From assembly GCA_019614645.1 (NCBI GenBank), contig JABWDB010000038.1, positions 186,001-250,000 on the forward strand: a DNA stretch of 64,000 nucleotides, read 5' to 3'. This document shows positions 13,201 to 26,000 of the stretch, piece after piece. The translations under genes were made by a program, and so were the position numbers. Positions within the stretch are counted from its first letter, which is position 1; each line of letters begins with the position of its first letter. The notes under the pieces are model-generated. The model was given only the letters and a program-made list of their open reading frames with translations. It did not search any database and was not told the DNA's origin. This stretch comes from Stratiolaelaps scimitus. Lineage: Eukaryota > Arthropoda > Arachnida > Mesostigmata > Laelapidae.

Positions 13201-16200
13201 ATGCTTCATGCACACAAGTGTTGGGCGGCTCATACCACCACTAGTATTTGACTGACAAACCGCACTAAATCCGCTGGGTCTTTTTTTTGTTCTATGGCGG
13301 TAAGAGTCGCCGCAAATGCTCGTCGACTTTAAATTTCGCGGGCTCGTCCCCCTTTCCGAGTTCCCCCGCCGCGTCGACTGCTTTCGTGGTGCTATTGTCG
13401 CGCGCGTTGTTCAGGCGTTTGGCCCGTCGAGTGCTCTCGTGAGATACATTAATTACTTGTATTGAGTTGTGTGCCACATTAAATTGATATTTGATCGAAC
13501 ATCAATCAATCAAAGCACACTGGACCACTGCTTGTGTTCAGCGAATGTGCGTTGGTAATGATGATGCTATTGTGTGTGTGCGCTTCTAAAGCTTGAAATT
13601 GTTCATTTGCTCAGATCTTGGATCCTCTAAAGATATTGCATCATGGTCTCGTCGGAGCAAACCTGGCCAACAACAGAAGGTAGAATGTATACAAACGCAG
13701 TTGTCCGAGTTGCCCTCTTCAAAATAGCACTGTACTGGGGCTTTCGAGCGGTAAATGTAATGCTGCTGATAACATGTTTGATTTGATACATTATTCCAGT
13801 CGAGGTCTGATCTCACTTTCTGTTAAGGGTTTTACAGCGTATCTACTTGATGATGTTGTTGCTGAAGGAAGCATTATAACGGGATCCTTCTTGTTAGTCA
13901 ACATGTGTCGAAGCAGATCCTACGTAGTGAATTAGTGATAATTATGAAAATAAACCTGTGCAGTTCTATTATCTAACACTCGCTATCAAAAACTAGCGAG
14001 TTTACCTAAGACAACTAAGAAAACTTACGATAAGCGGTTCTCGCTGAAGACAGCAGATCCTATATTCAAAGGCTTATACATGTGTCAGGTAATTCGATTT
14101 TTTTTCTTTTTAACGTACGGTACTGCCGCAAGTGCAACATTAGGATCGTCGAACTTAAATTTATACCAGTAGCTGGTAACTCAAGGGAGAATATTTCGTT
14201 TCACACACTGAAGGCATATTGACGTCCATATTGACGACGCTTTGAGAGTGGCTGGTGTCACACAAAATAGTAGGGACTCGTTGTTATGTGTTTCCGAAGT
14301 ATTAGACCTTGTATAGTGTGACTTCCGTCAGCGCAGTGGCTTGGACGGCTAAGTCTCTGGCTATCGGAAGCCAGAGGCCGCAGGTTCGAGCCCTGACGTG
14401 TGACATATAAGAGAGGTTAAGCATTGTAAAATTGCAGCTTCTTGAATAAACCATTAAACCTTTACCTTTACTTGTCAGACAATATTGCAAGATACACATT
14501 TACTCTTAAAGTTGCTATATTATTATTCTACAACTGTGGTTTACGATTTCGCATGTGAGTGAAAATCTCAAATTTGAGACATATTCAGTGAGTAATTCTA
14601 CCCGACAACGGAGAAGCTATTTCAAACATACATTTTATATGTGTGAAATTAGCTGAGATAGTATAGAATCGATTTGATTCCTATTTTATGATACGGTTCT
14701 TCTCAAGACGAATGCGGCAATTTCTTGCTTCCAAGTGTTGTTCGTCGTCCTCTTCACTAGAAATTAGCAAAACGGGAACGGACCACCTGTACATGAGGAG
14801 GCAAATACAAATATAATCAAATGCGTTATTTCTGCTAATTGTTCCGCGTCCAGTTGCTTGCACGGCTTCAACGTCCGAGGACAGATGCTTTATTATATTC
14901 CTTCTCTATCTCAACAGAGATAGAGAAGGAATATAATAAAGCATGTTATATTCTATCGAATCAGTTTTATTAAAAAATAGTCTGGCGCGGCGACACGTTT
15001 TCAAAACAATTCAGTTCTTGACGAAATTCGTGTGTTGATTACTATTATTATCCGTATTAATATACTATAATGTGGTGCTTAATGACTGTCTTAGTGGGAA
15101 AGTGAAACGGATATCAGTTTAATCATTTCGAATTTTCGGGTGAGACTGTGGAGCAATAGTCCCCCCTTCAACAGATGTGGCACAGTGAAGACTAATAACG
15201 ATCATATCAGCACGGGTACTTTGCATTTCAATCACTAGATCGAAGTAGATCTATATTTATATTTGAGCGTACATGCTCTAGGCATCTAACTGAATCATGT
15301 TTTATGACAACTAATCAGAACATTTGATTATTTTTTTTTGTTTCTACTTATTACAGAGTCTCGCCCATTGGTAGCACCACCAACACTTGTACTTGGTGGA
15401 AGTGGCAGTGCTCATGACTCACCGAGTGCTTCTGGGTTTGTGCTGAAGCCGTCAGCTCTATCGGCTCAGGCCTCAAATCTCAAAATTTACAACACTCCTA
15501 CCCGTATCAACAACAATAATGGTAAGAATCGCTTAATTTCTTCACAGTAGTTCTCATTAATTTGAGTTCGGTTAAAAGAACGCGCATTTTTGACCTGTGT
15601 GCCTCGTGAAATCTATAAACGATTTTCAAGTCAAGTTCGAGTATATGAGCACTTTTGAAAAGTGTCCATATGTTCGAATTTAATTTGAAAATTATCTGAA
15701 AATTTTGCGGAAATCTTCTCCGATATAATATTTACCAGCTTCGATCGATATTTGTATGATACGATTGTATGTTACGTCAATGATACCTTAGTCTACTATG
15801 GAATAAATTCAGTCACAGGAGGAATAGTGTACCTGAACAGACAAAAATACCATCGCGCGTCGTTAATTGATATCTAATTTTAATTTGCGTTTCAGGCAAG
15901 CCAACTGATAACTTATCTGCTGGTGAAGATGAGACCAGCCCAGCGAAGAGTACTGAACCGAAAGACGTTATTAATGCGAAAGTGCCTTGTTCCGAAAAAT
16001 CCACCCCATCAAAAAGTGCCGCGATATCACAAGAGGGTGACTGCCCTGGAACTGCTGCTGCAGCAGCAGTAACAGCAACCAAGGATAACCCATCTACAGA
16101 CAACAAAATCGAATCATTCAAGTCAGACAAAGATCTCGGCGAAGTGGTATTCGGCCAAAATCTTGAAAGCCGTGCTACTAATGTAAGTTAATAGTGAGTT

Positions 16201-18698
16201 TTTGATTGTGCTAAACCCGGAACACTTGTTTTAGGCTCTGGGGTACTCCGTGCTGAAGACGTCAAATTGCAACACCATTCCGAGCTGTCCATCGAACCGA
16301 TACATATGTAGATACCTCGGTAATTTTTTTTAATGCTGACCTGGGTGCGAACACATTAGAAATGAACTGCAATGCAATACACTAGTCAAGAAACCAGAAT
16401 GATATGATAAAATTTCTTCTTGAAGGTTGTTCTTCCGAAGCAAGCGGATACTATCATCTCGGCTGTTGGTGACAAGGATGGATTTGTGTTTGGTCAAAAC
16501 CTGCATGAACGAGTCGCGGTAAGTTTAAAGAGACCTTACTTATTCCTATATTGGACAAACCTGAAGTCTTAATGTGTTACAGATACGTACAGGGACAATT
16601 CCGGAAATCCTAAGACTATGCAAGTCTGCTGATATATAGCAACTTCTGCCTGACATATCTGATTATTAATCTTCTAGTTGGATAGTTCACTCATCTTCTA
16701 TATAACTTCACTATATAATGAGATGTTGCTTCTCTAAACGTCAGCTCTTAATCCAGCGATCACCTCGAACCACAAAAGCCAAATTTGATTTGGACTTTTT
16801 AATATTATTATTATTGTCTCGGCAGAACGCAGACGTATCAGAAGCAAAAGCCGAATCGACAAATTCGGGTGAGTTGAGTTTTGCAACGGCGGCGTGTGAA
16901 AAGGAAGGTTCCGCTGTCGGAAAAGGAGATCTCGACGGAGGGTCGGAGGGTGGCACACAAGGGAAAACTGGCGAGAAGCGTACCCTTACAGAAACCGCTG
17001 AGGAGCATCAATTGAGGCTTGAGAGCGAGGCGAAAAAGGGTCGCCTTGATGAAGTTGAAGTCGTAACAGGTCAGTCGTACGAGGTGTTCAATATAGTATA
17101 TTCACATATATATGTATATATATATATATATATTTATAAATGTATGAATTCGTTTCAGTGTGTCAGTCTTACGGGGTCATGGTGGCAGCATTTGCTCATT
17201 GAAGGCGACGTTAGTAAACATTACCGCCATGAGCCTGAGGTTGCTGCCACTAACAGGCGGCAGACGTTTTCGATGAAAATATTACACATGAGACTAGCAA
17301 TGAGTTGTAATCTATTTTGGGAAATTATTATTATTATTGCTCTCGGAGACGATGCAAGCGCCAGTGAGATTTACGGGGTATAGCTTTTTCTGAACAATCA
17401 CTTAAACTTGTTTAGGGCTATAATCTCTCAGAACCTTCATATCAATTCGTCACGTGTTTCATGTGATCACGTTGCCCGCACTTACCCCGGGTAATTCCAT
17501 GTGGTATGAAATGCCTTGTGACTGATGAAGCGCATTGTGTTTTCCTATGCTGCAAGTTATTCGATTTCTGTTCAATTTCTATTTAAGATTAGCTGTGAAA
17601 CCACCCTATACTTCAGTATAACCTTTGCCATATATACTTAATTACTTTTAAGGCTTTGTGGATCCTAGTCACAGTATGTGTGTGTGTATTGTTTTATTTT
17701 GTCCATGTTGTTAATTTCTCTACACAGGAGAAGAAGACGAGAGTAACGTTTTACAGATTAATTGTAAGCTTTACATCTACGAGGGAGCCCAGTACCAAGA
17801 GCGTGGTCGAGGTGTACTACGAGTTAACGACAAACAAAACCCCGATGACGGCTCCATTCAAAGTAGAGTTGGTGAGTGATATCTTTCCATCGAATTGTGT
17901 AACGCAACGTGGTATATAAGCATAATTTGCTCTACTTTCCTTCGCCAGTCACGTGGTGACTTGTCGCATGAGAAGGAGTGGCAATAATGTATTGCTTATC
18001 GGACCCGTAAACTGTAAATTATTATGATGGTTGGCACACATATAAGCAGATATGGGCAAACGCAAAACAACTGGTAAATCCAAATATTGCACGTGCGAAA
18101 AAAAGCTAATTATACAACTAGCACTATCGTTCCTGTTGCCGTTACTTCAGTAATGCGCACCCAGGGCAGCCTGCGAGTCGTGCTCAACACCAGCGTCTGG
18201 TCCGGGATGAAGGTTGAGCATCCATCCGCTAAAAGCATCCGTCTGATCGGCCAGTCACCAGAGGGTGTTATCGGCGTCTTCCTTGTTCAGTGCATATCAC
18301 CAAAGGATGCGGATCAGCTATTCCACGCACTCGAGTGGCGCGTTCAGGCGCTCAAAAAGGCACAGCAACAACATGGACAACAGCAGGAACCGGCTCAGAG
18401 GAACAAAAAAGATCTAGCTCACGATGACGACGATGATGACGATGGAGATCGGGAAGATCCCGAGGAGGAGGAAGGCGAAGATGACGACGAAAAAGCTGAC
18501 ACGGAGGCCGAACGAAAGCACGATGGAGGAGGAGGAGGAGGAGCGCCCGCTGCAAACAGCGGCAGCACTAACCGAAAAGGTGACACGGAGACGGCAACCG
18601 ATTGCCGTGACCCCAAGAGCGCGGACAATGAGGCTGACAACAACAGTAATAATAGTCAGAATAATAACAATAATAATGATATGATTGACGATGAATAG
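10253..18698 (+). CDS. RanBP3: Ran-binding protein 3 (CRM1 export cofactor), complete, eight coding exons
   Basis: RanBP3 binds Ran-GTP and exportin-1/CRM1 in the nucleus and promotes loading of nuclear-export cargo. Exons: 10253-10265, 11910-11984, 15357-15521, 15896-16182, 16426-16518, 16826-17069, 17728-17871, 18151-18698; all phases join and give about 522 residues. Start MADN resembles vertebrate MAD. SASGFVLKPSAL (exon 3) matches the conserved SSGFRLKP block. Two FG-type motifs, VVFGQNLESR (about residue 168) and GFVFGQNLHERV (about 199), match the vertebrate FVFGQN repeats that contact CRM1. The Ran-binding domain spans about 293-412, with VVTGEEDESNVLQ, ERGRGVLRVND and VMRTQGSLRVVLNT. 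The C-terminus is an Asp/Glu-rich tail ending in Asn runs (about 430-522), longer than in vertebrates. Exon 2 is short (25 codons) and rests on splice signals and phase alone. The first intron is about 5 kb in total and contains SINE and hairpin repeats. Confidence 0.92.
14305..14480 (+). repeat. tRNA-derived SINE-like copy with CTTTACC tail, in RanBP3 intron 2
   Basis: There is a box-A-like GCGCAGTGGCTTGG followed about 50 bases later by the B-box-like GGTTCGAGCCC. Between them is a stem with self-complementary CTCTGGC/GCCAGAG arms (near 14354-14376), like an anticodon arm. No matching acceptor stem is seen, so it is not a functional tRNA. The copy ends with AATAAACCATTAAACC and the repeated TTTACC tail (14445-14473). 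The same tail, inverted, occurs at 48882-48925, which argues for a dispersed family. Confidence 0.6.
14885..14944. repeat. Perfect inverted repeat, 28-bp arms with a 4-base loop
   Basis: The left arm 14885-14912 and right arm 14917-14944 are exact reverse complements, separated by AACA. The RNA or single-stranded DNA could fold into a 28-bp hairpin. It lies in a RanBP3 intron and has no coding potential. It may be a recent foldback insertion, a miRNA-like precursor, or a template-switch product. Confidence 0.9.
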
Positions 18699-19031
18699 GG
18701 CGACAGCCGGTAGATGGACGATGATAGCACGATGAAGATGTTTATAACAGAGATGCAACAACAGCACAGCTGTATTATTAACGAGTAGAAGCTAATGAAA
18801 TAATCAGGCAAGCAACCGAGCGGAATTAATATACACACAGACAGGCGGATACAGGACACGTAAACGCTGGCCCGTACGTTCATGCGGACATTTACGATAA
18901 TACAATAATGATAAATAATAATAAGAATAAGCATAATGATGATAAATAATAAATTTTCCCGTCAATCTAAGCGTGCTAAGATTGTGTAGATTAATTCTGT
19001 ATTAATGAACAGCGATAGTATGAATATCAGA

Positions 19032-19068
<37 letters not shown>

Positions 19069-22000
19069 GATAGAAAGAATAATGAGAGAGAAGAAGGGAC
19101 AGTTAGAGAACTGCAGCAACAACAACGCGAACAACACAAGACACAAATAGAACTTATTACTATTAATTACATAATGATCATGATGATCACTGATAGCATT
19201 AATTACTGAAACGGGTAAACGAATTCACAACATACAAGAGAACAGCGCGTTTCAGATCAGTATAACGACATTATTATAACGACTGCCAAGCTAGTATAGC
19301 AGAGGAATAGAACGAAATTTATGTTATTGTTTGAAAGTGGAATTTAGGTCCGTTGTTACTTCTGAAATTTTCTACTCAGCCTTTTGCAAGTGACCTAATA
19401 CATAAATCTATCATCGTGGGTCGAAGATACAGAAGACATAAGATGAAGGAAACTCGGACACATCAAGAACGAAGCAACGAATAATCTGGGCCACTACCAC
19501 CACTACCACTACTACTACTATTATCATTGTATTACAGAGGGTTGCTAAGTTCCGCCGAACAAGAGAAAACATTTTCTGTCCTTGGGTGATAACGGTAACA
19601 CGGGCATAAAAACTGACATAGAGAGACAGGCAGATAGAAAGACCAATAAGCGTCGGTCAAAATCATGAACGTACGACCCTACCTGGCAGTCATAAGGGAC
19701 CTCAGAGGCTCTCTCAATCTATTGGGCATTGAGGGTTAACCTCTGTCAAATCTGATTTGTGTTGCGACCGACGGAAGCACGGCAATGTGTAACGAAGGCA
19801 GCAAACACCATTGAGTGACAAATGGTCACTTGCTAATGACAGCGAGCGACACGTATACACAATGATTATGGTTGAGCAACGATACAACTGCTCAACGCTG
19901 CAAGCAATGGTAGTTGCTAGGTAACCATATTGAAAATGCGAAAAACACGAGGACGATGATGGTGGCGAAGGGGCACGATGAAGTCTGGCCCGACTTCGAC
20001 ATTAACGAAGAAAGGAAGAACAATTTGTTGTGTTTCGTTTAGAAGGAAAGATGAAATAATCGCTGATGAAACATCCTCTGCCCGGTCAACCTGAACTGTT
20101 TTGAAACCGGCAACATTCGAGAGGTGGTTTAGAGCATGTAAACAAGAAAGGCATTATGATGACGATGATGATGATTAATATTATTATTATTATTATTATT
20201 ACTATTGAAGATAGATAATTGATATTGCGTATCAATTTGAGCATGCAGCGTTCTAGATTGACTGATAAACGAAGCTGATAAATAGACAAATGTGGTGTTG
20301 TTTTGATGATCGAGAGCGAATTCCGGGCCGAGGGCAGCGGATGGTGTTAGTATTGGGGTGAGAACGTGCAGACAGCAGCATTGGGATGGAAAAAACTGGA
20401 CGTACGCTTAGCAAAGTGAATAGAGAGGAAGCGGGCGGATGTACTTCCAGCTGCGAAATTGACATTAAACAGGGGACATACGCTAGACACACACACAGAC
20501 ACACAGGGAGACTGTAAAATCTTTAAATCGATTGTTGCCGTATAATGGTGTGTTGTCCGCTGATCCCATAACTAGTGTAACCAATAGTTAGAAATTATGC
20601 TAGGAACGAATAAAACGGAAGAGAAGCAAATCTATTTCGAAGTTACCGCCCGTATGTATGCGCTTCGTACGTTCAGGATGATGACAAAGTACGCAGTGTG
20701 CTCTTGTCTCGGGGTAAACGATGACTTTGTTTTGCTAATTATGAAGAGGTACGCGTGACAAGAAATGGGAAAGCTGTCATCAGTTACTTGAGCCGGCTGT
20801 TGTAAAGTATATATTGGCAAGATTAATTGTACCATATTAATTATTATTCTTATGACGATAATGAATAATAACAATACATGGCCCAGAAGCCATTCGATTC
20901 AGACCAGCGCACCCGTGAAAACGTGGTCGTTGTGGACGATACGAAAGGCTCCCTTCTGTATAGATACACTGAATTATGTGGTTCTTATTCTATGTATGTA
21001 GATAAGACTTCTTCCTGATCGGGTAAGCAAGGTAGGCTTAAAAACAATACGTAATAATATGAACTGAAGCTCGCGCCTCCTTTGAGGCTTCAACATAATT
21101 TCCTTCACCAAGCCTATAGGGATCCCTTAGGTACTTTTCTTTAGTGATTTCTTCTAAGTCCCCGAGGATTTTATCGATCATAAGTGCTGCCTGCTATCTT
21201 CAGATTCCTCCCACTGGGTAGTTAAGTGAGAACAAGGACACTACTAGGTAAGAAGTTTGATCATCCAGCGCGCGCCAAAATATATCATTTATACAAAATG
21301 CTAAGAACAATCATCATTCCCGTTGTCGCTGATTTCTACTCGGTTGTCCACTCTCAAACCTATAATAACGCAACGCTTAGACAGGAACACGAATCCTAGA
21401 CCGTTATATACACCTAGTCAAGATGAGTACTTAAATAAAGGAAATCGTTTTCGATACACCGGAAGGTGAAATAAACAAAGTCCATAATTATACCAAGCAA
21501 AATTGTTTCGCCACTTTATTGTTTCATTCATTCGTTGCTAATTAACCCCCTTATTTTATGTATATCGGATATAATTTAATTAGCCAAGACGTTTCCTCGT
21601 ACTTGAACCTTTAATAATGCGCGTGATAATATAACCGAGGTATTCATACCGTCACTGCCGCTGCTGCTGCTGCACACGGCTGGGTGACACATACATATGC
21701 ACATACGAGTTTTTTTTGTCTATGTACGTTCGATTCCTGGGTTCAATTCCTTTCTGTTGGGGTTACGGTTTTCGCATTCGTGGTTTGGACCTTCGACCAT
21801 CGACAGCCAACCTCTGGCGTGATTCCACAACGGTGCTGTCAATGGCAGGGCTTTGTTGTTGATTATTGACGGTGATGGATTTGCGGCTCTGTTATTTTCA
21901 TTACTTCTATCTATATATTTAATAAAAGCTTAACACTGTGCGGATGGTCAATGTCAGAGTGAAGTCTCGCTTCCCCCCTGATGAAACAATATTCGTTTTC

Positions 22001-23071
22001 TGGCGTTTGTCGTCAATCAAGCCCCCTCCTGCCTTCCGGCTCGTGCCATACACCATTATGAAAAATACATTTACTATTGTAAATCACCATACCTGAAGCC
22101 CCATATGGTGTACATATATATATGTATAATATATATATATATATATGTCACTTTGCGATCCAGCAAAATGATATTCACCTGTCGAGAAGCGGTCTTCAAT
22201 TCCTCTCAGAGTGAGGATTTTCCAGCCAGTTAGTAGGTCGTTGGTCCTTGTAGATGACATTGTTACTTTACAGATATGCCACTGATGATTAAACTCAATC
22301 CGGGACTTACTACGGGATGAATTATACAAATATACTCTATGCGATGTTATGTATTATAGGTTTGTTTGGATGTGTCTGCCATCTCGAATCGATATTCCCA
22401 TTTGCTTCATGTGTTATCTGCCCGCGTTGATCTGGTACAACACACAAATGATTAATCTTGTTGTTTCATGACAAATACTGTACAATACGAATTTGTCATG
22501 TCCTCTCAGTGCAACAGTGGTACTAATTTTGATTTTGCTAAAATGTTTTTCTCATCCCTCGCATCGAAGATAATAGATCTTACCTCATTTTTTTTTGTTG
22601 TTTACGCATTTTGTCTCATTATTTTGCTTAGCCCATACACAATTGCGTTTAACGTGTAATATCGTCTCTCCATAAGGGTAATTTAATCGAGCTCATAATT
22701 ACTCGCGCATAGATCACATGTCGCCCCTCCCATCGGTGTTTTTAAATTCTCCATCCGTTATCGTTGACTATTCGTATTTAATAATGTTCTCGCCGATGGT
22801 TTCATGTTATCGTTGTAGTTACTGCTGCTGCTGCTGCCGCCGCGAGGATTTTCTTTCGCTGTCCAGCGGTGGATTCAATACTACTCCTCCTGCTTGAGTG
22901 CGTTGTAGTGTAACTATCTTGTGTGAATGTTTATACATCGATCAACCTCGATTCGTTCAGTGACGATCTTTCCGATTGTTCATGATCAGCATTCTACTTC
23001 CTTGACGCTAATGCATCTCGGTTACTACGAAAGCGTCAATAATGGAACAATTCGATAACTAATTGTTAGTT
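18699..23071. other. Convergent intergenic/3' UTR region between RanBP3 and PRP39
   Basis: RanBP3 and PRP39 transcripts converge here. The left part is the probable RanBP3 3' UTR: AT-rich with GAT/AAT triplet runs and an AATAAA at 18948-18953 followed by GT-rich sequence, a candidate polyadenylation site. A (TA)n array lies at about 19034-19066 and (TAT)n at about 20175-20205. CAG/CTG runs occur at 21658-21673 and 22822-22842, the latter probably in the PRP39 3' UTR. I see no coding exon. Open frames here are short and low-complexity. Confidence 0.5.
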
Positions 23072-26000
23072 TCAATAGTTATAGCCATAGGCACTTTGCT
23101 GTGCCTGTTGTTGCTGCTGTTGGCCGTTCCACGCCGCTTGACCGCCTCCATACGCCTGGCCGTATCCCTATAAAGGTACGAATAAAGAGGGCAAAATTAT
23201 AATCAGCTGTGGTTTAGATTGACTCCAATACGTTATCTGAACACCAGAAATAATCATTCTCATATCGACATTCCATTAATTAAATAACGTTTTTTCAACC
23301 CGCGACTGACACTCGCTCTCATCTCCCTTAAGGTGACTCCACCCTGACCTTCAGCTACCTTATAATATTTCCAAGTGACTACTTCAATACCTGCCCTGGT
23401 TTTAACTCGTGGATGAAAGTCGCCTCTCATTCACCGCTTATTAGCTTTGATTATTGCTATGCTGTTGTTGCTCTGTATACGGCAGAGTTGATACACCTTT
23501 GTACGTGGTTATGGTTCGCTGCTATTACTATCCACACGTGTTTGGTGTTATAGTTACGGCCGCCGCCACTCTCCTCAGCACGGATTGAATTCGCGCCAGT
23601 AAATTGATTGACGCAGAATACGCGCTATCGACTGAGCAATCCCATCGGCGTCATTGAATCAAGCGACTTTTAGAAACTCGGCTGCGTCCTAGAATCGGAG
23701 TCCATTCCGAGAATCCGCTAACCATCGACTTATCCACTTCGAACTTGTAACGCATTTGTTTGTACACACATTAACACACTGCAACAAAACCTATAAGGGT
23801 TGTCAAGAGATCAATTCGCTTCCTCGATCAATGCACCTGTTGTCCGGCCCATGACGCATGCTGCGAAGCTTGCTGCATTGGTCCATATCCACTGCCGTTG
23901 CTTCGAGTGCTACTATTTCCATAGTATCCGGCACCGGAGGCATTTGGGTTACTACTGTTGCTGTTGTTGTTATTTGAGCTCTGATAGCTATCGGGACGTT
24001 GCCGTTTCGAATCGGAGGCCCCAGCCGAAGAATTTGTTCCACCGTTTTCTTCACTGGGGCGTTTCTTTTCGCGATCCTTCTCAACAACCTGTGATAGATG
24101 CAAACGATATCATTATGGTACTATCATTCGCATGTGAACTAAGAACACAGAGCACAGTACAGAGCACATGAGTATCCCATAGGGTCATCTCTTCCGTTCA
24201 TATTTCACTTCCCTAGTTACATCGCTAGGTACACTTGAAAACGAAAAAAAAAAGCTTGAGCACTGCTAAATATAACGCAACGGGAATTCTATTCAAAGTC
24301 GCCTTCCTGAAGTAGTAAGGTAAAGCATTTGAAACCGCACTGAAAAAAAAGAGTTTCATTATGGTGTATCGTGTTCATTGTATAGACGGTTCGAAATCCA
24401 CACAATATCTTATGCGTAACCTCTCCCAAGGAATATAAACAGAATTTAAAATAGAAGTAGAAGAAGAATATAGCGTAAATATATATAGCACCTTTAGCAT
24501 TTTGGTGTACTCTTCGAGAGCGGCCTGTGCTTTCGCCACGTCGAAGGTCATCTCTTCAAAGAACTCGAATTTCCGCTGTAGCATTTCAAGCTTCCGTGCC
24601 TGAGGCACCTCCTGCGATTTGAGGGCACTGTCAAATGCCTCTTCGGCCAGGGCCTGATCGCCGCTCTGCATCGCTAATTCGATCATTGTAAGGTAAGTGC
24701 GAACGTTGTCCTGAAAGAACGACATTTCAATATAAGCGCCCAATCGTCCTTTCTGTACTGTCCTATAACTCCCACAAGGCCAATCGACACTGAACCAACA
24801 ATGCACTAAATATCAACAAACAAAAGATACGACGTCATGGCCATAATCAGTCACTCTTACCGGTTCTCGCTTGATTGCCTCACGAAGCAAGACCAACGCG
24901 CCGGCGGTATCCCCTCGTTCGCCTGCTAGAAATCGGGCGTGTTTCACGACGAAATGATTCACCATCTTTGGCCCTGCTGACTTCGATGCCTCGGCAAGTT
25001 CCGTGAAAAGTGCGTCCACTTGATCGGGCCGTCCTAACCTTCGAAGTATGTGCAAACGTCGCATTGAAAATGCGATGCATCCACTGACTCCTGACGAGCC
25101 CCCACAGAGCCTTTCTTCCATTGGGCCTAATAGTGCTTCTGTAGACCCTGCCGGCAATGAGCCCTCACGCTCTGAGAATAGGCCAAATATATAAGCTGGA
25201 GATGTTAGTAAAGATCACGGGACAAGTGTGATAATTTCGCTTCGAGTCTTAAATGTTGTCTCGATGAAGGCTGAATTGTGGAACACATTTGGATTGGCTG
25301 GCGTACACTCACCACTTTTTTCGACGAAAGCCAACCATGCCAGGTTGATGGTGGGCTTCTTGGGTAGATGAGTTTCACAGGCACGCTTAAACAATGCCAG
25401 GACAGATTCTGCACTATCACCAACGCTCTGCGCCCAGCTGATATACTAAATACATTAATAACATCAAAAACAGAACGGCTTAATTTAGAACTTGTGTATG
25501 AATCCACCGTGAATATTGAAAATTAACCAGTGGGTAACTTGAAAATATCAAGGCTCGAAAGTTTACATACCAAGATATAAACCGTCTATGACTGACATCG
25601 TCAACTACCTAAAAATTTGTTGTCTATCCTCAAAGTTGCTGTACTTCTGAGGAACGAAAAATAGCCCAGCAAGATGAACGACAATAATAATAATAATAGC
25701 TAGAAAGCAAGCATTATACATTCACCCATTCCACCTAAGTAGTACACAAGTGCACGAAGTAGTAAGGCGAAATCGGCAGGACATCAGTACCTTCATCCAC
25801 ATGTCTTCATAGAGGGCGCAGGCGATGAGACACCTTTCGAATAGCAGCCGAATCCTTTGAGGATCGCCCATTTCGATCTCAAGGTCCAGGTAGTCCTTCC
25901 AATTCTTAATTTGAGATTTCTCCAGCGGTTTGACGTGGAAGTACGGACGCTTTATCTGTAATAGGCCCTTAGTTAGATATTGTGGATGATACTGTCGAGA

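Noticed and set aside
18352..18767. Several long minus- and plus-strand open frames over the end of RanBP3
   Set aside because: They are shadows of the Asp/Glu/Asn repeat-coding tail and triplet-rich 3' UTR.
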